64,000 nucleotides of DNA, taken from NCBI GenBank assembly GCA_016744295.1, contig JADGEQ010000005.1:124001-188000 (forward strand). Direction: 5' to 3'. The number at the start of each line of letters is the position of its first letter. The stretch's first letter is position 1. Source of the stretch: Desulfobacteraceae bacterium (GTDB taxonomy: Bacteria > Desulfobacterota > Desulfobacteria > Desulfobacterales > Desulfobacteraceae). The notes beneath the pieces are model-generated. The model saw only the letters and a program-made list of their open reading frames with translations. It had not been told where the DNA came from and did not search any database. The translations under genes and the position numbers were made by a program. Below are positions 35,966 through 44,713 of the stretch, one piece after another.

Positions 35966-36889
35966 ATGAAAAAAACAATTTTAGTCACTGACTCGGGCCT
36001 GGGCGGGCTGTCTGTATTTACCGATATTGCAGCAGGGCTTGCCAAAGCCTCTTTATGGCCCAGGGTCTCCATGATCTATTTTAATGCCTGGCCGGAGCAG
36101 ACCCGGGGCTACAATCATCAGCCAAACATGGCTGCCAAAGCCAATGTTTTTGACAATGCCCTGGAAGCCATGCAACCCTATGAACCGGACATGATTCTCA
36201 TTGCATGCAACACCCTGTCCGTGATCTATCCTTTCACAGCATTTTCCCGTACCACCCCCATACCCGTGATCGGGATTGTGGACCACGGGATAGAGATGGT
36301 AGCCCGGGCCATGAAAAATGAGCCTGAAAGCTGCGTGATCATCTTTGGCACCCCCACCACGGCAGATGCCGGATCCCATGCCACCGAACTGATAAAAAAA
36401 GGCATTGCAAAACAAAGAATCATCAGCCAGGGATGCGTGAATCTGGCCGGGAAAATTGAGCGCAACCCCTTTGGTCATGAGGTTGAACAAAGTATCCGAG
36501 AAAATGTTGCCCAGGCAGCTCAACAGGTTCAACAGGGCGACAAAAATTTTAAAACCGTCTTTGTTGCCCTGTGCTGCACCCATTTTGGCTATTGCAAAGA
36601 TCTGTTTAAAAAATACCTTGAACAGCAGATAACGGCCGGACATCTGGCAAACAAACATAAAACCGGACAAATTGAAATTCTCAACCCCAATGAACAAATG
36701 GCCCAAAGAATACTGGCCCCTGAACAGAAAAAGCCATTTAAGGCGGATATAGATATCAAGATTGTCTCGAAGGTAAAATGGGAGGCACCCCGTATTGACG
36801 CCTATGAACAGCTGCTTCAATCCAAATCCCAGCCCGTGGTTTTGGCACTCAAGCAATATGAACTGAACCCTGAGCTATTTGAGGTATAG
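35966..36889 (+). CDS. Glutamate/aspartate racemase-family protein
   Basis: A 307-residue MurI-like protein. The N-terminal TDSGLGGLSV matches the glutamate racemase signature, and the two catalytic Cys are present: Cys81 in ACNTLS and Cys202 in LCCTHF. The sequence between is divergent from MurI (for example NAWPEQTRGYNH where MurI has the GDT.R.PYG segment), and the C-terminus is extended. It is probably a cofactor-independent racemase of a glutamate- or aspartate-like compound, not the cell-wall MurI. It has a weak ribosome binding site. Confidence 0.82.
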   Translation: MKKTILVTDSGLGGLSVFTDIAAGLAKASLWPRVSMIYFNAWPEQTRGYNHQPNMAAKANVFDNALEAMQPYEPDMILIACNTLSVIYPFTAFSRTTPIPVIGIVDHGIEMVARAMKNEPESCVIIFGTPTTADAGSHATELIKKGIAKQRIISQGCVNLAGKIERNPFGHEVEQSIRENVAQAAQQVQQGDKNFKTVFVALCCTHFGYCKDLFKKYLEQQITAGHLANKHKTGQIEILNPNEQMAQRILAPEQKKPFKADIDIKIVSKVKWEAPRIDAYEQLLQSKSQPVVLALKQYELNPELFEV

Positions 36890-36923
36890 GGTCTACCCCC
36901 TACCCTAAATTAACAAAAATTTT

Positions 36924-36946
36924 GGCCTGGGCAGAAAATCCAGGCC
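36924..36946 (+). other. Intercistronic hairpin between racemase-like and ATP-grasp genes
   Basis: GGCCTGG and CCAGGCC pair perfectly around a nine-base loop and are flanked by TTTT and AAAA, which can extend the stem after a one-base mismatch. No T-run follows, so readthrough into the ATP-grasp gene is expected. Confidence 0.5.
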
Positions 36947-36982
36947 CAAAACTTATTAACCTTGTTTAAGAAAGGAATACAC

Positions 36983-37966
36983 GTGAAAAAGGTATTATTG
37001 ATTACAGGACCCGCAGGAGATGCCCAGGGATGGGGAGATCTTTCCGTCACCGAAAGTATCTGCCAGGCCATCAAGGAGAGTGAATATGAAGCCCAGATTG
37101 CATTTGTCAATACCATGGAAGAATTCAATGATGCCATTGAAAATTTATCCTATGACATTGTCTGGAGCGCTCTGTATTATATTTCAGATAAATCTGAAAC
37201 CATTGGAATGAGCAATGGAGAATGGCTGGCTGATATTTTTGATAAAAAAAAGATTCCCTATATCGGCCCCGATGCCAAGTGCATGAAGGCATTGATCCAC
37301 AAGACCGCCACCCATGACATTCTGGACACCAAAGGCGTGGCCGTTCCCTATCATTTTCAGATTGCTTCTGGTGATGATCTGCCGGATGTTGCGTTTCCAG
37401 CCTTTGTCAAACCCAGTTATGAATCTCGTTCTGTGGGCATCAATGATGATAGTGTTGTAAATACAGCCGAAGAACTTGCACGGCAGATTCAATACATCCA
37501 CAACACCTTTGATCAACCGGCTCTTGTGGAAGAATACCTGCCCGGACAGGAGTACACAGTGCTCATGCTGGGCAATGGCGAGCATCAAGAGTACATACCC
37601 GGCAGGGTGGAAGTTGACCCCGAGCTATTCGGCAAATATCCGATTTTAAAGAGCACCATGAGAGGCGTGGGCGTTACCAAGATCAAACCCACCACCCAAA
37701 TGACCCACCAGGCCAATGACCTTTGCCGCCAGGCCATGGAAGCGTTGAACTGTCTGGATCATGTCCGGGCAGACATGCGTCTGGATGCCTTTGGAAATCT
37801 TAAAATAATCGAAGTCAACGGGATCCCGGGACTCAAGCCCCTGAAAAGCTGGAGCCCCCAGATGTTTACCATGCAGCATCCGTCGGAACAAGGCCCCATG
37901 GAAGATTACCGCAAACTCATTAACCATATTGTCACTTCTGCCATGGCCCGATCCGGCCTGATCTGA
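36983..37966 (+). CDS. D-alanine-D-alanine ligase-family ATP-grasp enzyme
   Basis: A 327-residue ATP-grasp ligase of the Ddl type. Features are VKPSYESRSVGI, the nucleotide site LVEEYLPGQEY, and the metal/ATP motif EVNGIPGL (EVNTIPG in Ddl). The N-terminal half is atypical: the usual GG.S.E segment is replaced by GPAGDAQGWGDLSV. It probably ligates an amino acid to another acceptor, distinct from cell-wall Ddl. The GTG start follows AAAGGA with normal spacing. It is the last gene of the cluster, ended by a strong stem-loop. Confidence 0.85.
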   Translation: MKKVLLITGPAGDAQGWGDLSVTESICQAIKESEYEAQIAFVNTMEEFNDAIENLSYDIVWSALYYISDKSETIGMSNGEWLADIFDKKKIPYIGPDAKCMKALIHKTATHDILDTKGVAVPYHFQIASGDDLPDVAFPAFVKPSYESRSVGINDDSVVNTAEELARQIQYIHNTFDQPALVEEYLPGQEYTVLMLGNGEHQEYIPGRVEVDPELFGKYPILKSTMRGVGVTKIKPTTQMTHQANDLCRQAMEALNCLDHVRADMRLDAFGNLKIIEVNGIPGLKPLKSWSPQMFTMQHPSEQGPMEDYRKLINHIVTSAMARSGLI

Positions 37967-37978
37967 TCTGATTTCTCT

Positions 37979-38017
37979 TCCCCGGGATCTAAAAATATTT
38001 TCCTTAAATCCCGGGGA
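37979..38017. terminator. Stem-loop between convergent genes
   Basis: TCCCCGGGAT pairs perfectly with ATCCCGGGGA over ten base pairs around a 19-base AT-rich loop. It lies between the end of the ATP-grasp gene and the end of phoR. There is no clear U-tract, so the terminator role is likely but not certain. Confidence 0.55.
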
Positions 38018-38061
38018 AATACAATAATAAGCAGATCAACCGAATGGTTGACCAGGGGTTC

Positions 38062-39882
38062 CTATAAGGGAATACTGATCCTGAAAAGGGTACCCCTCCC
38101 CTTTTGGCTTTCCACCTCAATTTTGCCGTTGTGATATTGGACAATATGCTTCACAATGGCAAGGCCAAGCCCCGTACCGCCTTCATTCCGGCTTCTTCCC
38201 TTGTCCACCCGGTAAAACCGGTTAAAAATCCTGGGCAGGTGTTCATTGCCGATACCGGTTCCAAAATCCTGAACCTCTATGATTGCCAGCCCTTTTTGAC
38301 AGATGGCATTCAGGGTGACCCTGGTTGTCTCAGGGTTATATTTAACAGCATTGTCCACCAGGTTGATAATGGCCTGTTCCATGAGGATGGGATCTATCCT
38401 GGCAACTACTGATTCAGGACAATTGATGGTGATATGAATATTTTTTTGTGCTGCCCTGGGCTGACAAAGATGAACGGCTCCCTCCAAAAGAGAGGACAAG
38501 GGATGGGGGTCAAAGGCAATGACGGTTCCCTCAAGCCGCTCCAACCGGGACAGGGCCAGAAGGTCATTGATCAGGGCCACCATGCGGTTGACGTTCTTTT
38601 CAATGATCTTTAAAAAGGTTTCCGATTTTTGGCTCTGCCCGTCTGCCAACATCTGCTGGAGGGTTTCAATAAACCCTTTGATGGTGGTTAAAGGAGTTTT
38701 CAATTCATGGGAAACATTGGCAGCAAACTCCTTGTGCATCATTTCAAGACGCCGGATACGGGTAATGTCATGAAAAATGATCAGGGTTCCCATTCGCCTT
38801 TCCCGGGTGTCGTAGAGGGCGGTTGAATGGATATTCAAGATGATGGTCTCATCCCGTTGAATTAAAATATCCTCCTCCACTGGTTCATGGGTGGACAATG
38901 CTTTTTGGATAAAGGTTTGAAGTTCATAATTTCTGGCCACTTCCAGAATATTTTTTTTCTTGAGTGCCGGGGCGGGAAAATCAAATATCCCGGCTGCAGC
39001 CTTGTTGATGGTAATAATCTGCTCATGATTGTCAATGGCGATCACCCCCTCTTGCATACTTTCGTGAACCGCCTCAAGTTCGTGACTCCGGTTCTTGAAA
39101 TCCAAAATTTTTTTGTCTAATTTTGCCGCCATTTTATTCATTGCCAGGGCAAGTTGCGACAACTCTTCCGTGTCAGGAACTGTCAGTCGGTTGTCCAGGT
39201 TTCCCTTGGCAAACTCAATGGCCCCTTTTTTCATTCGCTCCACCGGCTTTGTAATCCGCCTGGCAGTATAAAAACTGGCAATGGCGGCGGCAATAAGGGT
39301 CAGGATGAGGGTCATCAAAATATTATGACCCACAGCTGTAATTCTTTTGTCAATATCAGATATGGACACCGCCGCCCGGACCACGGCAATCACCTGATTA
39401 TTTTGATTCTCATCTTTTCTTTGGTCATCACTCACAGGAAGGGCAATGTACATCATATTCTGATCCAGGGTTGAGCTGTAGCGGATGGAAATCCCCTTGT
39501 CGCCTTTCAGTGCCGCCTGTATTTCAGGGCGGATCAAATGATTTTCCATGGTCTCAACCCTGCCAAAGGAATCCCCCACCACCTCCCCTGTGGGCAGGAC
39601 AATGGTAACCCTTGTCTGGATACTTTTTCCAACTTTTTTGCACAGGCTGTCAATTTGGGAAATAGATTCCCTGTCTTCCCTGAGCACGTGGTCAAATTTA
39701 TTTTGCAGCAATTTTGCCTGGATGGTCAGTTCTTTTTCCGAATGTTCAAGAAAAAAATCCTTAAAATACCAGGTGGAATACCAGGTCACTACCGTAAGGG
39801 ACAAAAGGATAATCACCAAAAAGGAGGGAAATATCTGCCAGATAAGCTTTTGTTTTTTTAGCATATTGCGAAAGGATTGCAT
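38062..39882 (-). CDS. phoR: PhoR-like sensor histidine kinase
   Basis: A 606-residue membrane kinase: a first membrane helix at about 15-35, a periplasmic sensor of about 145 residues, a second helix, HAMP, PAS (EAVHESMQEGVIAIDNHE), HisKA with HELKTPLTTIKGF and HATPase with NLVDNAVKYNP and GTGLGLAIVKH. Classic PhoR of E. coli lacks a large periplasmic domain; this layout resembles Bacillus PhoR or a generic PhoR-type kinase. Its start overlaps the phoB stop by one base (TGATG). Confidence 0.88.
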   Translation of the reverse strand: MQSFRNMLKKQKLIWQIFPSFLVIILLSLTVVTWYSTWYFKDFFLEHSEKELTIQAKLLQNKFDHVLREDRESISQIDSLCKKVGKSIQTRVTIVLPTGEVVGDSFGRVETMENHLIRPEIQAALKGDKGISIRYSSTLDQNMMYIALPVSDDQRKDENQNNQVIAVVRAAVSISDIDKRITAVGHNILMTLILTLIAAAIASFYTARRITKPVERMKKGAIEFAKGNLDNRLTVPDTEELSQLALAMNKMAAKLDKKILDFKNRSHELEAVHESMQEGVIAIDNHEQIITINKAAAGIFDFPAPALKKKNILEVARNYELQTFIQKALSTHEPVEEDILIQRDETIILNIHSTALYDTRERRMGTLIIFHDITRIRRLEMMHKEFAANVSHELKTPLTTIKGFIETLQQMLADGQSQKSETFLKIIEKNVNRMVALINDLLALSRLERLEGTVIAFDPHPLSSLLEGAVHLCQPRAAQKNIHITINCPESVVARIDPILMEQAIINLVDNAVKYNPETTRVTLNAICQKGLAIIEVQDFGTGIGNEHLPRIFNRFYRVDKGRSRNEGGTGLGLAIVKHIVQYHNGKIEVESQKGRGTLFRISIPL

Positions 39883-40574
39883 CAGGATTCTTTAAACCGA
39901 TATCCAACTCCCCTGACGGTTTCAATCCGGGAGGCATAGTGTTTGAGTTTTTTTCGCAGGCCCACAATGATCACATCAACACTTCTTTCGGTTACCGCAT
40001 AATTCTCACCATGGACGGCATCCACAATCTGCCCCCGGGTGAAGACCCATCCTTTTTTGTCCGCCAGGAAAGAGAGCAGATCAAACTCCGACAGGGTCAG
40101 ATCAATCATCTGATCTTCTATGGTTACGATGTGCTTGGCCCGGTCAATCACCATATCCCCCTCCTGTTTGATCCGGGGAGGTTCGCCGTAAATTGTTTTC
40201 TGCCGGCGCCTTAAAATGGCACGGATTCTTGCGGTGAGTTCCCTGGGGCTAAAGGGTTTGGAAATATAATCATTGGCCCCGAGTTCAAGGCCTGCCACAA
40301 TATCGGATTCCTCCCCCTTGGCCGTGACCATGACAATGGGTATATCCATTGTGTCATCATTTTTTTTTAGATGCCTTGTCACCTCAAGCCCGTCAATACC
40401 GGGCAGCATGAGATCCAGAACCACAAGGTCCGGCCGAAAATTTTTGGCGGCCTTAATGGCCTCCTCTCCTGTCATGGCCGTGAGAATGGCATATCCTTCA
40501 TTTTTCAGATTGTATTTGATCAGTTCAATGATATCTTCTTCATCATCTACAATGAGTATGGTTTCCTTAGACAT
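39882..40574 (-). CDS. phoB: PhoB-like response regulator
   Basis: A 230-residue OmpR/PhoB-family regulator. The receiver has IVDDEEDI and phospho-Asp in VVLDLMLPGIDG, with the conserved Lys in SKPFSPREL. The winged-helix domain carries LTLSEFDLLSFLADKKGWVF and SVDVIIVGLRKKL. Between phoU and phoR, it is most simply the phosphate-response regulator. Confidence 0.92.
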   Translation of the reverse strand: MSKETILIVDDEEDIIELIKYNLKNEGYAILTAMTGEEAIKAAKNFRPDLVVLDLMLPGIDGLEVTRHLKKNDDTMDIPIVMVTAKGEESDIVAGLELGANDYISKPFSPRELTARIRAILRRRQKTIYGEPPRIKQEGDMVIDRAKHIVTIEDQMIDLTLSEFDLLSFLADKKGWVFTRGQIVDAVHGENYAVTERSVDVIIVGLRKKLKHYASRIETVRGVGYRFKES

Positions 40575-40645
40575 TTTCCATCCTGTTTTATTTGGTTTTT
40601 ATCCCCGGCCAAGCCGTTTTATACATCTCTTCCCAAGTTTTCTCA

Positions 40646-40675
40646 ATTTTACCCGATTTTACCCGATTGTATCAA
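40646..40675 (-). promoter_or_regulatory. Possible promoter of phoB-phoR
   Basis: On the minus strand TTGATA, 18 bases, TAAAAT. The spacer contains a tandem ten-base repeat (ATCGGGTAAA twice), which could also be a binding site. It lies in the 123-base gap between phoU and phoB. Confidence 0.4.
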
Positions 40676-40697
40676 CGTTTTATTTGGTACAATAATA

Positions 40698-41345
40698 TCA
40701 AGTATGACGGATGATTTCTCCCTCAATCAGATAAATCACCTCTTCTGCAATATTGGTGGTATGGTCTCCCACCCGTTCAATATGCCGTGAAATCAGGTAC
40801 ATATTAATGATTTCCGCCACCATTTCCGGATGTTTTTGAATATCCGCCTTCATAATCCCATAGGCATCATTTCTCATTTTATTGACCCTTGTGTCCATTT
40901 CTCGAACCAGATAGGCCATGTCAATATCCCGTAAGACCAATGAATCCAGGCTCATTTTCAGCATTTTTGCGGCAAGATCCCCCATGGGGGTATAATCATA
41001 TTTAAACTTATTGTAATTTTTATAAGAGGTTTTATACCGCTTGGCAATATTAACAGCGTAGTCGGCAATCCGTTCCAGATCATTGTTGATTTTGATCACC
41101 GCCACAATCAGACGCAGATCCGTTGCAACAGGCTGATACAAGGCCAACACCTTGAGACATTCCTCTTCAATCTCAATTTCCCGCTCATCCACTTCAAAAT
41201 CTGTATCGATGATCGACTGAGCCTTAACCAGATCATCTGTTTGAATCGCATTCACCGATTTTTTAAACCGATCCTCCACCATGGCTCCCAGGGCGAGGAT
41301 CTCTTTTTTTATCCGGAGCATGGCTCTGTCAAGATGGGTTGTCAT
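40698..41345 (-). CDS. phoU: PhoU phosphate-signalling protein
   Basis: A 215-residue all-helical protein made of two PhoU repeats. Each has the acidic metal-binding pattern (E.AD.R.I and related: ATDLRLIVAVIKINNDLERIADYAVNIAK, and ISRHIERVGDHTTNIAEE). It links the Pst transporter to PhoR. Here it precedes phoB-phoR, and no pstSCAB genes are present in the window. Confidence 0.94.
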   Translation of the reverse strand: MTTHLDRAMLRIKKEILALGAMVEDRFKKSVNAIQTDDLVKAQSIIDTDFEVDEREIEIEEECLKVLALYQPVATDLRLIVAVIKINNDLERIADYAVNIAKRYKTSYKNYNKFKYDYTPMGDLAAKMLKMSLDSLVLRDIDMAYLVREMDTRVNKMRNDAYGIMKADIQKHPEMVAEIINMYLISRHIERVGDHTTNIAEEVIYLIEGEIIRHT

Positions 41346-41447
41346 TTTTACCCCTGCAGATTGTATTTATTTTTAATCAACTATGATTTCAGAAGCGGTT
41401 TTACCCTTTTTTTATTAGAACCATGTTAGGGCTATATTAAAGGAAGG

Positions 41448-41897
41448 TTAAATTGTTGGTGAGATTGTCTTTTCCAGATATAGAAGATTGCCTTTGGAGT
41501 TATAGGAATACCGGGTAGAATAGGTTTCCATGATGCATATTCCCCTGCCATGGTCTGCATCTTCCGGCACCTCGGAACACTGCTGTTTTTTCCAGTCAAA
41601 CCCGTCACCCTGGTCTGCAATTTTAATAAGAATGCAATTTCCCCTGTCAAGTTCCAATTGAACATCCACCAGTTTCTCCGGATCATTTTGATTGCCGTGG
41701 CGAACCGCATTGGTCAATCCTTCCCTCAAAACCAGGTTAATGGCAAACATGTGGGAATCAATCCCCTCCTGTTTAGACGCCAAGAATCGACCCACAACTG
41801 CACATGTCTCATCAATATATTTTAGAAAAGAAGAAAATCGAATCTGAAGCTTGCCCCTGGATGTGGTCACCTCAAATATTTCATTTTCTTTTTCCAT
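41448..41897 (-). CDS. RsbW-like anti-sigma / ATP-binding protein
   Basis: A 149-residue GHKL ATPase of the HATPase_c_2 (RsbW/SpoIIAB) type. The N box is EGLTNAVRHGN, the G1 box DQGDGF and the G2 box HGRGICIM. Such proteins bind sigma factors or other partners and phosphorylate STAS anti-anti-sigma proteins. Three bases upstream lies a PP2C-type phosphatase, the usual opponent. No STAS protein or partner sigma gene is adjacent. Confidence 0.85.
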   Translation of the reverse strand: MEKENEIFEVTTSRGKLQIRFSSFLKYIDETCAVVGRFLASKQEGIDSHMFAINLVLREGLTNAVRHGNQNDPEKLVDVQLELDRGNCILIKIADQGDGFDWKKQQCSEVPEDADHGRGICIMETYSTRYSYNSKGNLLYLEKTISPTI

Positions 41898-41900
41898 AAA

Positions 41901-43022
41901 CTATACCTCTATGCACAGAAGAACGATGTCATCCTCGGGACAGGCATCATTACCGAACAATTGACTGATCATTTCCCCCGGGGCCCTGTCATAGGGGACA
42001 TTTGTCAGTGTTTTATAGACAGGCAAAAGACTATCGGCACCGCTGGCCCAGGTGATTTTATGCTCTGCGGACTCCACAAGCCCGTCTGAATAGACAAAAA
42101 AACGGTCTCCCTTTTCCACGGAGAGCTTCTCGATGCCGAAATGGGCATCGGAAAACATCCCGCAAACATCCCCGTCGGATTTAATGAGAAAAGGATCACC
42201 CTTGGCAGGCAGACATACCACAGGCGGATGGCCGGCATTGATAATGGTTAATTTCATGGTGGTCCGGTTAATGTGTATATAGCAGGCGGTCAGATATTTG
42301 CCCTGGGGCAGAATCTCCACCAGCACATCATTGATCAATTTCATGCTGTCGGCAGGGGAATACACAGGGGTGCAGTTCTGTGCCAGAAGGGCCTTGACCG
42401 ATGCTGTCATATAACTTGTTTCGATATCGTGGCCGGAAGAGTCTGCCACAAAATAACCGGTAATATGCTCTGAAATATTTAAGATATCGTAAAAATCACC
42501 CCCTGCCTCCTGCAAGGCCTTATAATAAACCCCGAACTTGGCATTGGGATATTCCTCCGACAAAGGCATCATTGCCACCTGGGCACGGGTCACCTGTCGT
42601 AATTTTGCTGCCTGTTCCTGGATCAAAGAGTTGGTGGCAATGGAAAGCTTCAGATGAATTCTCACCCGGGCCAGTACTTCCAGGGGATGAAAGGGCTTTA
42701 TAATATAATCAACCGCCCCTAGCTCAAACCCTTTTAATTTTGAATCCACCTCGCTGACACCTGTCAAGAAAATCACGGGAATAGGATTGGTGGCAGCATC
42801 TTCCTTGAGTTTTTGAATCACATCAAACCCGTTTTCCCCGGGCATTTCTATATCCAGCAATATCAGATCAGGACGCTTTTCCAGGGCAATGGATCTGGCA
42901 TCAGGCCCATTGTCTGCACTGAATATTTGATACCCCTCCTTGGACAAAGATTTTTCAATAAGTTTCAGGTTCAGCAGATTATCATCCACGACCAATACTG
43001 TATAAGGATGTGTATTTCCCAT
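41901..43022 (-). CDS. Response regulator with PP2C-type (SpoIIE/RsbU) phosphatase output
   Basis: About 373 residues. The receiver (residues 1 to ~125) has VVDDN, phospho-Asp in LLDIEMPG and Lys in IKPFHPLEV. The C-terminal SpoIIE-type PP2C domain has EAGGDFYD, VADSSGHDI, INAGHPP and VYSDGLVE metal motifs. I chose the ATG (MGNTHPY) preceded by GAGGT; the open frame upstream runs into the Hpt gene. Phosphorylation of the receiver probably controls the phosphatase. Confidence 0.9.
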   Translation of the reverse strand: MGNTHPYTVLVVDDNLLNLKLIEKSLSKEGYQIFSADNGPDARSIALEKRPDLILLDIEMPGENGFDVIQKLKEDAATNPIPVIFLTGVSEVDSKLKGFELGAVDYIIKPFHPLEVLARVRIHLKLSIATNSLIQEQAAKLRQVTRAQVAMMPLSEEYPNAKFGVYYKALQEAGGDFYDILNISEHITGYFVADSSGHDIETSYMTASVKALLAQNCTPVYSPADSMKLINDVLVEILPQGKYLTACYIHINRTTMKLTIINAGHPPVVCLPAKGDPFLIKSDGDVCGMFSDAHFGIEKLSVEKGDRFFVYSDGLVESAEHKITWASGADSLLPVYKTLTNVPYDRAPGEMISQLFGNDACPEDDIVLLCIEV

Positions 43023-43047
43023 GGTAAATACCTCGGCAAATTGAAGA

Positions 43048-43356
43048 TCAGGTGGTTGAAAACGCCTTGAGATGGGTTTCAAGATCACGAATATAGGTGT
43101 CAAATTTTTCAAGGCTGCCTGACTTTGCCGCAACTTCCATGGTTTGGGCCAGGGTAAACATATATTCAAATCCCATGTTACCGGCAGCTCCTTTTATGGA
43201 ATGGGCAGCTGCGGCAGCATCTTCCGGGCAATTTTCTAAAAAACCCTGTTTGATTTTTTCCAGGTCTGACAGGGTGGTGGTGATAAAAAGTTCAACAAGC
43301 TCCATATAATCTTCTTCATCAATGCCAATATTGGATGCAAGGTGTTTAAAATCCAT
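43048..43356 (-). CDS. Histidine phosphotransfer (Hpt) protein
   Basis: A 102-residue Hpt domain with the phosphorylated His52 in AAHSIKGAAGNMGF. The ATG chosen (MDFKHL) has AGGAG five bases upstream. It heads a three-gene unit with the receiver-PP2C protein and the RsbW-like protein, so it probably passes phosphate to that receiver. The donor kinase is not adjacent. Confidence 0.87.
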   Translation of the reverse strand: MDFKHLASNIGIDEEDYMELVELFITTTLSDLEKIKQGFLENCPEDAAAAAHSIKGAAGNMGFEYMFTLAQTMEVAAKSGSLEKFDTYIRDLETHLKAFSTT

Positions 43357-43500
43357 GGAAACTCCTGTTTGCAGTTCTGTTTGTGTGATAGGGTTACTAA
43401 GAGTACATATCGTGATACTCAAAATTATAAAGAATTAATCCTGTCTTGTAAACCACCAAATTTGGACCGCACCGGATCATGGACCGCAAATCTCGAAAGC

Positions 43501-43569
43501 TTTTCGTTAGATATTCGTTTTTTTCACTTGCGGATCATTTTAATACATGTTACGTCATTTTTCGAACAT
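43501..43569 (+). promoter_or_regulatory. Promoter/operator block of the glycerol ABC operon (GlpR-type sites)
   Basis: The 69-base block aligns without gaps with 56465-56533 upstream of glpA. It begins with TTTTCG, contains ATATTCGTTT, has a -35-like TTGCGG at 43529 with a -10 region 17 bases on, and ends in TTTTCGAACAT. Read on the other strand the end is ATGTTCGAAAA, which fits the known GlpR half-site WATKYTCGWW. The rest of the 250-base gap before glpS holds nothing else recognised. Confidence 0.7.
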
Positions 43570-43606
43570 ATAGACCATTTGTTATCACGTTAACTCGGAG
43601 ATCAAA

Positions 43607-44704
43607 ATGAGTATTTCTATCAAAAATATTAATTTAACTGTTAATGAAGACGTATATTTAAAGGACATCTCTCTTGATTTTGAATCCGGGTCCACCAATA
43701 TATTCCTCGGCAGGACACTGGCCGGGAAGACTTCTCTTTTGCGAATCATGGCCGGCCTGGACCGGCCGGATCAGGGTAAAATATTTGTAAACGGTGAGGA
43801 TGTAACCGGGTTGTCCGTTCGAAAACGAAATATTTCCATGGTTTATCAGCAATTCATCAACTACCCCTCCTTTACCATTTATGAAAACATAGCATCCCCC
43901 TTAAAAATTTCCAAAATGGATAAACGTGAGATTGACCGCCGGGTCAGGGAGGTGGCTGAAATGCTCCATCTGGAATCAATGCTGGATAGAATTCCAACTG
44001 AGCTTTCCGGCGGCCAGCAACAGCGGTGCGCCATCGCAAGAGCTCTTGTTAAGGATTCCAATCTTCTCCTGCTGGATGAACCCCTGGTTAACCTTGACTA
44101 TAAACTGAGAGAAGAACTGCAGATTGATCTCCAGAACATCTTTAAAGAGCGGGATGCCATCGTTATTTACACCACGACTGAGCCTGCCGAAGCGTTAAAA
44201 CTGGGGGGAAACATTGTTGTCCTTGATCAAGGGAAGATGATTCAAACCGGGGTGACCTCCCAGGTATTTCATCAGCCTGCCACCATAAAAGTGGCGGAAG
44301 TTTTCAGTGACCCGCCCATTAATCTGCTTCACTGCACGGTTGATGATTCTGCATTAAAACTGGGGGAAAATCTTAGGATTCCCTTGAAATCCCACTTGAG
44401 CACATTGACTCCCGGCAGGTATATTGCCGGTATCCGTTCCAATCATCTGTATCTGAATTCTCAAAACAATAGCAATGTTCAGCTGGAGACCATTGTAAAA
44501 TTGGCAGAAATAAATGGTTCTGAAACATTTATCCATGTGACCTACGAAACAACCCAGCTGGTTGTTCAGGAGGTGGGGGTTTATTCCCAGAAAATTGATT
44601 CAAAAATCATGGTCCATCTGGATCCGGCCAATTTATTCGTTTTTTCAGAGGCGGGCTCACTTCTCTTGTCACCGGATAATCGTTCCCCTGAAAAACAATT
44701 ATAG
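43607..44704 (+). CDS. glpS: Glycerol ABC transporter ATPase GlpS
   Basis: A 365-residue MalK/UgpC-type ATPase. The Walker A position reads GRTLAGKTS, a variant of GxxGxGKS/T found in GlpS. The signature is LSGGQQQRCAIAR, Walker B LLLLDEPLVNLD and the switch residue is Thr in IYTTTEPAEAL, where His is usual. A C-terminal TOBE-like domain follows. The first gene of glpSTPQUV, the glycerol importer described in Rhizobium. GGAG precedes the ATG. Confidence 0.88.
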   Translation: MSISIKNINLTVNEDVYLKDISLDFESGSTNIFLGRTLAGKTSLLRIMAGLDRPDQGKIFVNGEDVTGLSVRKRNISMVYQQFINYPSFTIYENIASPLKISKMDKREIDRRVREVAEMLHLESMLDRIPTELSGGQQQRCAIARALVKDSNLLLLDEPLVNLDYKLREELQIDLQNIFKERDAIVIYTTTEPAEALKLGGNIVVLDQGKMIQTGVTSQVFHQPATIKVAEVFSDPPINLLHCTVDDSALKLGENLRIPLKSHLSTLTPGRYIAGIRSNHLYLNSQNNSNVQLETIVKLAEINGSETFIHVTYETTQLVVQEVGVYSQKIDSKIMVHLDPANLFVFSEAGSLLLSPDNRSPEKQL

Positions 44705-44713
44705 GAAATACAA

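Noticed and set aside
36053..36856. A 267-codon open frame antisense to the racemase-like gene
   Set aside because: It lies wholly opposite a gene with clear MurI motifs, has no ribosome site or recognisable domain, and its composition is that of an antisense shadow.
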